Source: Ferruginibacter sp.
Lineage (GTDB): Bacteria > Bacteroidota > Bacteroidia > Chitinophagales > Chitinophagaceae
DNA length: 5,307 nt
Assembly: GCA_025352435.1 (NCBI GenBank)
Contig: JANXTN010000284.1
Span: 1-5,307 of the forward strand
Direction of reading: 5' to 3'
Made by a program: the position numbers and the translations under genes. The notes under the pieces were generated by a model, which was not told where the DNA came from, made no database searches, and worked only from the letters and a program-made list of their open reading frames with translations. Position 1 is the stretch's first letter. Each line of letters begins with the position of its first letter. Shown in pieces: positions 1-5,307 of this stretch.

Positions 1-647
1 GTAAAACCTTTGCGGTGCAAACGTGCATAGCTGTATTACTGCTTGCTATCGGGTTGGTTTTTATTGATATTCATCCTATCACCCGCGACAAATTGCTGAT
101 CGCAATCTTTGGCGGCATACTCATGGGAACCGGCGTGGGCCTTGTTATTCGTGGTGGTGGCGTTATTGATGGTGCTGAAGTAATTGCCGTATTTACCGGA
201 AGAAAAACAGGTTTTTCCAACAGCGAAATCATCATGCTTATCAACACGATCATTTTTGCTGTGGCGGCATCAGAGTTCGGCCTCGAAACAGCCATGTATT
301 CTATCATTACCTATTTTACTGCAAGCCGTGCTACCAATTATGTTGTGGATGGCATTGAAGAATTTACCGCCATGAACATCATCTGTTCTCAGCCCGAAGA
401 AATAAAAAATTTACTGGTGAATGATCTGGGCAAAGGCATTACTGTTTACAAAGGCGAAAAAGGTTACCTGCCGGGCAGCTTTGAAGTAAAGACATCTGCA
501 GACATTATTGTAACCATTATTACCCGCCTGGAAATAAAACAGATTCAGGATGCTGTATTAAAGATAGATCCCAAAGCATTTATTTATGTGCAGAGAATTA
601 AGGAGGCAGCAGGCGGTATTTTGAAACACAAGGCACATGCAAAATAA
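1..647 (+). CDS. YitT family membrane protein with C-terminal DUF2179 domain (5'-truncated)
   Basis: The reading frame is open at the window's left edge: codons from base 3 read K-T-F-A-V-Q-T, which fits the 'GKTFA' stretch I associate with YitT proteins, so the GTG at 15 is an internal valine codon. Counting from that codon, hydrophobic segments lie near residues 5-18, 26-48, 70-88 and 91-112. The loop before the third holds a GGGVIDGAE...FTGRKTG motif typical of YitT. A soluble domain follows at about 113-200, with GKGITVYKGEKGY and a terminal DPKAF.YVQ motif, matching DUF2179. Family members are usually about 280-300 residues; about 214 are visible, so roughly 70-90 N-terminal residues with the first helices are missing. 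It should be an inner-membrane protein; the family's transport or regulatory role is not settled. It ends in TAA, 36 bases before the next gene. The family call is firm, the cellular role unknown. Confidence 0.88.
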   Translation, partial: KTFAVQTCIAVLLLAIGLVFIDIHPITRDKLLIAIFGGILMGTGVGLVIRGGGVIDGAEVIAVFTGRKTGFSNSEIIMLINTIIFAVAASEFGLETAMYSIITYFTASRATNYVVDGIEEFTAMNIICSQPEEIKNLLVNDLGKGITVYKGEKGYLPGSFEVKTSADIIVTIITRLEIKQIQDAVLKIDPKAFIYVQRIKEAAGGILKHKAHAK

Positions 648-683
648 AGAAGATACGCAAGATTTTATTTCAATCAGATTTTT

Positions 684-1823
684 ATGCAAGCAAAATCAAT
701 AAAAGGAAACTCAACAGAAGAAATTAAAACAACTTTAGAGCAAAGCATGGCAAGCGGCTTTCAGCCAACTCTAGCTATTGTTTTTTTATCTATCAAACAA
801 GACCGCAGTGCTATTTGCAAATTATTAGATGATGCTGGCATTGCCATTTTTGGATGTACAACCAATGGAGAATTTACCGATGAAAAAACGGAGAAAGGTT
901 CTGTTGCTATTCTTTTACTCGACATCAACAAAAACTATTTTCAAATTTATTTTGATGAATATCCGGAAAGGAATTATCGGTCAATAACAAACTCTATTGC
1001 ACAAAGAGCAAAAGAAAAATTTGTTACACCGGCTTTTTTTATTTGCGGTAGCAATATAGAAACGGATGCAGAAGAATTAATGTTTGGTTTTGAAGAGGTA
1101 GTGGGGAAAGATGTAAATGTCTATGGAAGTATGGCAGGCGATGATTTTACTTTTTCAGATCAATATGTTTTTTCAAATCACTATTCAAGTTCCAAGGGTT
1201 TGGTATGCATTGCGTTTGATGAAGACAAGATCATCATTAAAGGAATAGCTACCTGTGGCTGGAGAGCTGTAGGCACACTAAGAACGGTGACAAAAAGTGT
1301 AGGCAACCATGTGTATACTGTAGATGATATTCCTGTACTGGACCTCACTACAAAGTACGGTGGAATAGAAAATGTTTCTCCTGATAATGAAAGTTTGCTT
1401 TTGGAAATAGCCGCAAATTTTCCCTTGCAGTTACAAAGAGAAAAGGGCGACCCTGTAATGAGGCCGGGTTTGGTTATAGACTGGAGCGACCATTCTTTTT
1501 ATTGCAGTGGTTCAGTGCCTCAAGGATCTAAGGTTCGTTTTTCCCTACCTCCTGATTTAGATGTGATGGAAAAAGTAATTAAAAGTGTAGAAAATTTGAA
1601 AGCCACACAAATGCCTGAGGCCGATGCGTTGGTAGTATTCAGCTGTGCGGGAAGAATTCTTTCCTTAGGGCCATTAATGACGCAAGAAATTGAAGGCATT
1701 AAAAATGTGTGGAATGTACCCATGCTTGGTATGTTTTCCAATGCGGAACTGGCAAGGGCAACCGGAGGAAATTTAGAAATGCACAACCTTACCACATGTT
1801 GTGTAGCATTAAAAGAAAAATAA
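684..1823 (+). CDS. FIST domain-containing signal transduction protein (FIST_N plus FIST_C)
   Basis: This complete 379-residue protein has the FIST_N/FIST_C layout and nothing else. FIST_N covers about residues 25-215 and shows GCTTNGEF (57-64), VYGSMAGDD (146-154), then GIATCGWRAVG (187-197) and TVTKSVGN.VY (201-211). FIST_C covers about 220-365 and shows FSCAGR (319-324), PMLGMFSNAEL (346-356) and a closing GGNLEMHNLT (361-370). FIST domains are predicted sensory domains for small ligands, possibly amino acids, and are often fused to or encoded beside kinases, cyclases or chemoreceptors. This one has no output domain, signal peptide or membrane helix, so it would be a soluble cytoplasmic sensor acting through a partner. 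The multi-module sensor at 2254 is the obvious candidate, an inference from position only. The position usually read as GE in FIST_C is AE here (354-355). The ATG at 684 lacks a Shine-Dalgarno sequence but is preceded by AT-rich sequence, as is normal in Bacteroidota. Confidence 0.92.
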   Translation: MQAKSIKGNSTEEIKTTLEQSMASGFQPTLAIVFLSIKQDRSAICKLLDDAGIAIFGCTTNGEFTDEKTEKGSVAILLLDINKNYFQIYFDEYPERNYRSITNSIAQRAKEKFVTPAFFICGSNIETDAEELMFGFEEVVGKDVNVYGSMAGDDFTFSDQYVFSNHYSSSKGLVCIAFDEDKIIIKGIATCGWRAVGTLRTVTKSVGNHVYTVDDIPVLDLTTKYGGIENVSPDNESLLLEIAANFPLQLQREKGDPVMRPGLVIDWSDHSFYCSGSVPQGSKVRFSLPPDLDVMEKVIKSVENLKATQMPEADALVVFSCAGRILSLGPLMTQEIEGIKNVWNVPMLGMFSNAELARATGGNLEMHNLTTCCVALKEK

Positions 1824-1849
1824 TTATATAACGTCTAAAATTAAAAACC

Positions 1850-2155
1850 ATGATTAAAGCAACATTATTGTACGGACATCCAGCCGATGCTAATGCATTT
1901 GAAAAATATTATGCAGAAGCACATCTTCCCCTCGCTGCAAAGATGACCGGAGTAGCAAAACTTCAGTTAACAAAATTCATCTCTGCCGCTGATGGAGGTA
2001 AAGCAGCTTATTACCGCATGGCAGAACTTTTTTTTACTGACCCTGCGCAAATGCAGACAGCACTTGGTTCACCCGAAGGACAGGCAACGATTGCCGATCT
2101 TTCAAATTTTGCGACAGGTGGCGTTACAACTATTATTGGCAGCAACGAAAGCTAA
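1850..2155 (+). CDS. EthD family protein, small dimeric alpha/beta-barrel
   Basis: This complete 101-residue protein has the EthD pattern: an opening strand (IKATLLYG, 2-9), then F.KYY...HLPLA (17-29, with His25), a YYRMAELFF strand (54-62), an amphipathic helix over 64-73, SPEGQA (74-79), and DLSNFATGGVTTIIG (83-97). Members fold as ferredoxin-like barrels that dimerise. EthD itself is encoded with the ethyl tert-butyl ether degradation cluster, but most homologues have no known reaction, so no substrate can be assigned. The protein is soluble with no signal peptide. It starts 26 bases after the FIST gene with an A-rich leader (aaaaacc before ATG), which suggests co-transcription. No oxygenase or ether-degradation gene is visible nearby. 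Sitting between two sensor genes, it could be an accessory binding protein or a metabolic passenger; the sequence cannot decide. Confidence 0.9.
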   Translation: MIKATLLYGHPADANAFEKYYAEAHLPLAAKMTGVAKLQLTKFISAADGGKAAYYRMAELFFTDPAQMQTALGSPEGQATIADLSNFATGGVTTIIGSNES

Positions 2156-2162
2156 TTTTTTT
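2135..2162 (+). terminator. Weak possible intrinsic terminator at the end of the EthD gene
   Basis: Bases 2135-2140 (attggc) can pair with 2151-2156 (gctaat) through one G-U pair, leaving a 10-base loop, and a run of seven T residues covers 2156-2162. The stem is only six pairs with two G-C pairs and overlaps the last codons of the EthD gene. It could end or attenuate transcription before the large sensor gene, but a stem this weak is easily found by chance in AT-rich DNA. Confidence 0.2.
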
Positions 2163-2253
2163 AAAGAGGTGCTCGGGAAATTTAAAAGGTAAAGAAGGAG
2201 AATATAAATTTCTATAACAACAGCTGTTACGTTTTATTATTAAACGAAAAATA

Positions 2254-5200
2254 ATGAACCCAAAACTTCAAACTTTATTGGATTCTATTCAGCAGTCTTC
2301 ATATTTAAATGATGATGAAATAAATACATTGTCAAAAAACGTGAAGGAGGTAGAAAAGGAAATGGATATCACCGCATTTAAACTTGAACGTACAGAAAAA
2401 GTAAAACGTACCACTGCCATTTTACTTCAAGAAACTATCGAAGAACTGGAACAAAAAAGGAAAGCTATTGAGGAAACATATCATGAACTGGAAATTGAAT
2501 CTTCTCTTGAAAGAGTTCGTACCGTTGCCATGAGTATGAGCAAGCCTGATAACATGCTTGATGTATGTAAAACAATTTCTCAGCAATTAGAACTGCTTAA
2601 GGTAAAAGAAATTCGTAATGTGCAAACAGCTATTTTCTATAAAGAGAAAGGCACTTACATGAATTATGAATATTATGCCAAACACGATAAAATTGTAGTT
2701 ACAGAAACAAGTTATACCAACAGTGAAATACATACCGCTTTTGCTGAGCAAATGATGAAAGGTGCAGGAGAATTTTTTTCTACCAATCTAAATGAAAACG
2801 AAGTAAAAGAGTGGATTGCCTATCAAAAAACAACCAATGTATTTATTGATGATTTTTTATACAAGGCATCATCGCTTAATTATTACTGGTATTCGCTGGG
2901 CCCCGTTGCGTTAGGTATATCAACCTATGCGCCACTACAACAAATTGACACGAATTTATTTAACCGGTTTGTAAAAGTATTTGAGCTCGCATACAGAAGA
3001 TATCTGGACATTGAAAAAGCAATGGCACAGGCAAAAGAAGCACAGATAGAAACTTCGTTAGAAAGAGTAAGAGCACAGGCCATGGCCATGCGAACTCCTG
3101 AAGACCTCACAGGAATTTGTGAAGTATTGTATGCAGAACTGCATAACCTGGGATTTGCCGAGATCAGGAATACATTGATCAATATTCATGATGATAAAAA
3201 AGAAACTTTTGTGAATTATGATTATTCAGATGATATAGGTAAAAGCATTAATTATTTAACCTACAACATTCATCCTTTAATTGAAAAACAAATAAAGGAG
3301 ATTAGGAATGCAGAAGGATTTTCTGAAACATCATTTGCGGGAAAAGATCTGGAAGACATGATAAAGTTCCGGAAAAAAATAGGTGAAAAAGATGATCCGA
3401 GAATCGACAAGGCAGATGCGTTGTATTATTATTTTTATTCCATCGGTATCGGCTCCATTGGCATTTCAACATTCAATGTTGTTAGCGGTGAAAAGCTGGA
3501 TATCCTCAAACGGTTTAGGAATGTTTTTACACTTGCCTACCAACGCTACACAGATATAGCACAAGCTGAAGCACAGGCAAGGGAAGCCAAAGTAGAAGCA
3601 GGTTTAGAAAGAGTGAGAAGCCGAACCATGGCTATGCATAAAAGTGAAGAGGTTATGGATGTTGCCGGTTCCCTGTTTAAGGAATTGCAAAAACTTGGAT
3701 TTGCATTTGGCGCCAGCAGTATTCTTATAATGGATAAATCATCGGGTGATTCAGAATATTGGATGGCCGGTTTTTCTAAAGAGCAATTCCCCGAAAGTTA
3801 CCGGTTAAAATATTTTCAACATCCTTATCACGATACTTTATTGAAGGCGTGGAAATCCGGCGAGAAATTTCTTGTGTACACCTTAGCGGGCAAAGAGAAG
3901 AAAGCGTATGACAAAGTATTGTTTACACAAACCGGCTACAAAAAGATTCCCGCAGAAGAACAAAAAATGATGAAAGGAATTCCATCAGTTACGTTCTCCA
4001 TTGCATTTATGAAACATGGTGCGCTACACTGGGGGCCATCTCCTTTGGTAGATGAACAGGCTGATGTACTGCAGCGCTTTGCCAAGGTTTTCGATCAGTC
4101 GTACACCCGTTTTCTTGACCTGCAAAAAGCAGAAGCACAGGCACGGGAAGCACAGATAGAATTGGGCTTGGAAAGAGTGAGAGCAAGGGCTATGGCCATG
4201 CAAAACTCAAGTGAGTTGGCTATTATTGTAGATACTGTTTTAAAGGAGCTTACAAAACTGCATGTATTGCTGGACCGTTGCATTATTATGATAAATGATC
4301 CAAAAACTTTGAGCTCAACATGGTGGCTTGCCAATCCGGAGACACCATTACCTCCTATTGGCTATTTCGTAAAATATCATTTATACAAACCCTACCTAGA
4401 ATATATTAAAGCATGGAAAGCCCATACTGTAAAATGGAAGTATGTGTTAGAAGGAAACGATAAAAAAGAATGGGATGATTTTATTTTTTCCGAAACAGAA
4501 CTTTCACATTTACCTGCTTCGGTAACTGCCGGTATGAAATCTTTAGACCGAATTTTTTTAAATGTATCCTTCCATAATTTTGGAAGTTTGGCCGCCTCAA
4601 GCGTTGAGCCTATTAACGAAGAACAGTTTGACATTCTGCTTCGCTTCGCCAAAGTTTTTGATTCCACATATACCCGTTTCAATGATTTAAAACAAGCCGA
4701 AGCACAGGTAAGGGAATCGCAGATTCAACTGGCATTGGAAAGAGTTCGTGCACGAACAATGGCCATGCAAAAAAGCGAAGAGCTTGCTGATACAGCCTAT
4801 GTTCTTTTTCAGCAGTTTAAAGAATTGGGGGAAACGCCACATCAAATAACCATTGCAATTATTAAAGAAAAGGAGGGCTTAGTAGAATTTAATATAACCA
4901 GTGGTGATGGAAGCGGAGCGCAGGTAAATCGCACTTATAATTTTGCAATTGATGAACCTTCTTTAATTAAAAAACTTGTAAATGCATGGAAAGAAAATAA
5001 AAAATCAACCCTCATTGAACTTGTAGGAAAGAACCTTACAGATTGGGTTGCGCACCGCAGTATAGTACGTGGTATAGCAGATTATACAGATTATACAAAT
5101 GCCCGGCGGTATGTAGGTGCGGGTTTTTTTAGTAAGGGGTTTATTTCTATTTCTACCATAGCGCCTATAGCAAAGGAAACTATTATTGTATTAGAAAGAT

Positions 5201-5307
5201 TTGCGCAGGTATTCCAACAAACTTATACCCGCTTTCTCGATCTACAAAAAGCAGAAGCACAGTCAAGAGAAGCACAGATAGACGCAGTAATTGAGAGAGT
5301 GAGAAGT
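2254..5307 (+). CDS. Giant multi-module sensor protein with five tandem GAF-like modules (3'-truncated)
   Basis: The frame is open from ATG 2254 to the window end, 1018 codons without a stop. An in-frame TAA at 2215-2217 and no start codon between make 2254 the first ATG; its leader is A-rich (acgaaaaata). Residues 1-85 are mostly charged helix, with a likely coiled coil at about 35-85 (ERTEKVKRTTAILLQETIEE). Six ERVR helices begin at residues 86, 270, 452, 640, 829 and 1014. Between them lie modules at 96-238, 280-420, 462-608, 650-797 and 839-982. Their size and placement between signalling-helix-like coiled coils suggest GAF-like ligand-sensing domains, but I see no canonical GAF motif and call this only probable. 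Nothing visible is a membrane helix, signal peptide, kinase, cyclase or DNA-binding domain, so the protein looks cytoplasmic with its effector downstream. In Bacteroidota, proteins with such helices often end in a histidine kinase. It lies 98 bases after the EthD gene on the same strand. Confidence 0.85.
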   Translation, partial: MNPKLQTLLDSIQQSSYLNDDEINTLSKNVKEVEKEMDITAFKLERTEKVKRTTAILLQETIEELEQKRKAIEETYHELEIESSLERVRTVAMSMSKPDNMLDVCKTISQQLELLKVKEIRNVQTAIFYKEKGTYMNYEYYAKHDKIVVTETSYTNSEIHTAFAEQMMKGAGEFFSTNLNENEVKEWIAYQKTTNVFIDDFLYKASSLNYYWYSLGPVALGISTYAPLQQIDTNLFNRFVKVFELAYRRYLDIEKAMAQAKEAQIETSLERVRAQAMAMRTPEDLTGICEVLYAELHNLGFAEIRNTLINIHDDKKETFVNYDYSDDIGKSINYLTYNIHPLIEKQIKEIRNAEGFSETSFAGKDLEDMIKFRKKIGEKDDPRIDKADALYYYFYSIGIGSIGISTFNVVSGEKLDILKRFRNVFTLAYQRYTDIAQAEAQAREAKVEAGLERVRSRTMAMHKSEEVMDVAGSLFKELQKLGFAFGASSILIMDKSSGDSEYWMAGFSKEQFPESYRLKYFQHPYHDTLLKAWKSGEKFLVYTLAGKEKKAYDKVLFTQTGYKKIPAEEQKMMKGIPSVTFSIAFMKHGALHWGPSPLVDEQADVLQRFAKVFDQSYTRFLDLQKAEAQAREAQIELGLERVRARAMAMQNSSELAIIVDTVLKELTKLHVLLDRCIIMINDPKTLSSTWWLANPETPLPPIGYFVKYHLYKPYLEYIKAWKAHTVKWKYVLEGNDKKEWDDFIFSETELSHLPASVTAGMKSLDRIFLNVSFHNFGSLAASSVEPINEEQFDILLRFAKVFDSTYTRFNDLKQAEAQVRESQIQLALERVRARTMAMQKSEELADTAYVLFQQFKELGETPHQITIAIIKEKEGLVEFNITSGDGSGAQVNRTYNFAIDEPSLIKKLVNAWKENKKSTLIELVGKNLTDWVAHRSIVRGIADYTDYTNARRYVGAGFFSKGFISISTIAPIAKETIIVLERFAQVFQQTYTRFLDLQKAEAQSREAQIDAVIERVRS
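2539..3513 (+). other. Type A sensor modules 1 and 2 of the giant protein
   Basis: Module 1 covers residues 96-238 (bases 2539-2967) and module 2 residues 280-420 (bases 3091-3513), 143 and 141 residues, with a linker between. They share motifs at matching offsets from the preceding ERVR: EIRN at +33 (119 and 303), NY(E/D)Y at +51 (137 and 321), and a late Y(Y/F)(W/Y)..(L/I)G...(L/I)GIST(Y/F) strand (about 211-225 and 393-407). Modules 3-5 lack EIRN and NYEY. The fold is probably GAF-like with an unknown ligand; no cysteine or histidine is shared that would suggest a bound cofactor. Confidence 0.65.
3637..5199 (+). other. Type B sensor modules 3, 4 and 5 of the giant protein
   Basis: The modules cover residues 462-608 (bases 3637-4077), 650-797 (4201-4644) and 839-982 (4768-5199), of 147, 148 and 144 residues, separated by linkers. 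They share a central helix with AWK (532-534, 720-722, 911-913), followed by a (V/L)Y.L.G-like or LVGK segment and an aromatic residue; the entry helix (S.E(L/V)......LF.(E/Q)(L/F)..L) is also alike. Module 5 is most diverged after AWK. Type A modules lack AWK. The group was probably produced by tandem duplication of one ancestral module, and the different interiors suggest separate ligands or that some copies have become structural. Confidence 0.6.

Larger units (their letters stand above)
2494..5307 (+). repeat. Six-copy helical linker repeat (41 residues) inside the giant sensor gene
   Basis: The helix joining the modules occurs at 2494-2538 (short form, only the LERVR...M.M end), 2968-3090, 3514-3636, 4078-4200, 4645-4767 and 5200-5307 (cut by the window end). 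The four complete long copies are each exactly 41 codons from the opening F to the final M of MAM, with ERVR always starting 31 residues after that F. The consensus is F..VF...Y.R(F/Y).D...AEAQ.RE.QI...LERVR..(T/A)MAM. A hydrophobic-and-charged pattern and lack of proline support continuous helix, likely a parallel dimeric coiled coil relaying signals between modules. The fifth copy reads VRESQIQLALERVRART and the sixth SREAQIDAVIERVRS. Confidence 0.88.

Noticed and set aside
15..17. GTG at 15 as the true start of the first gene
   Set aside because: The frame stays open to the window edge and the upstream codons encode K-T-F-A, which fits the internal YitT sequence; starting here would also remove the first membrane helices.
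71..307. 78-codon frame on the - strand
   Set aside because: It lies wholly within the YitT coding region, and its product resembles no family I recognise.
184..375. 63-codon frame on the + strand
   Set aside because: It overlaps the YitT gene in another frame and has no recognisable domain.
617..683. Bacteroidota-type promoter before the FIST gene
   Set aside because: A tattttg string occurs at 617-623, but it does not match TAnnTTTG exactly and no TTTG box was found at the right spacing upstream.
1520..1795. 91-codon frame on the - strand
   Set aside because: It is antisense to conserved FIST_C motifs, so the + strand explains the sequence.
1992..2192. 66-codon frame on the + strand overlapping the EthD gene
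   Set aside because: It is out of frame with a clear EthD family protein, and its product is unrecognisable.
2195..2200. aaggag as a Shine-Dalgarno site
   Set aside because: It lies more than 50 bases before the ATG at 2254, and no start codon of a credible reading frame follows at normal spacing.
2925..3182. 85-codon frame on the - strand, resembling part of the frame at 4095-4334
   Set aside because: The similarity between the two arises because both are antisense to copies of the repeated linker; they are not a gene family.
4095..4334. 79-codon frame on the - strand
   Set aside because: It is antisense to the fourth linker and the start of module 4 of the large sensor gene.
4392..4682. 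96-codon frame on the - strand
   Set aside because: It is antisense to module 4, and nothing in it resembles a known protein.

Overview
The window looks like a chromosomal stretch from a Bacteroidota bacterium, most plausibly of the Chitinophagaceae type. This is inferred from the AT-rich composition, A-rich leaders without Shine-Dalgarno sequences before the start codons, TAA stops for all three genes whose ends are visible, and protein types (YitT/DUF2179, FIST, EthD, and a sensor built on ERVR...MAM helices) that I associate with that group. No database search was possible, so the taxon is a judgement.

Four genes lie on the + strand and nothing convincing lies on the - strand. (1) 1-647: the 3' part of a YitT-family membrane protein with a C-terminal DUF2179 domain; its start is outside the window. 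(2) 684-1823: a complete 379-residue FIST-domain protein, a predicted cytoplasmic small-ligand sensor. (3) 1850-2155: a complete 101-residue EthD-type dimeric alpha/beta-barrel protein. (4) 2254-5307 and beyond: a very large reading frame with no stop in the window (1018 codons visible). Gaps are 36, 26 and 98 bases, so genes 2-3, and perhaps 4, could be co-transcribed.

Gene 4 is the main feature. After an N-terminal coiled coil it carries five tandem modules of 141-148 residues, probably GAF-like, separated by a 41-residue helical linker (F...Y.R(F/Y)...AEAQ.RE.QI...LERVR...MAM). The complete linkers never change length, and the sixth is cut by the window end. Modules 1-2 resemble each other (type A), as do modules 3-5 (type B), giving an A-A-B-B-B array that suggests two rounds of internal duplication. 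No transmembrane segment or output domain is visible, so the effector (histidine kinase, cyclase, phosphatase or none) lies downstream.

Taken together, genes 2-4 look like a cytoplasmic signal-input cluster: a FIST sensor, a small EthD barrel and a giant multi-module sensor. The functional connection is inferred from order, strand and spacing only. The YitT gene is probably an unrelated upstream neighbour.
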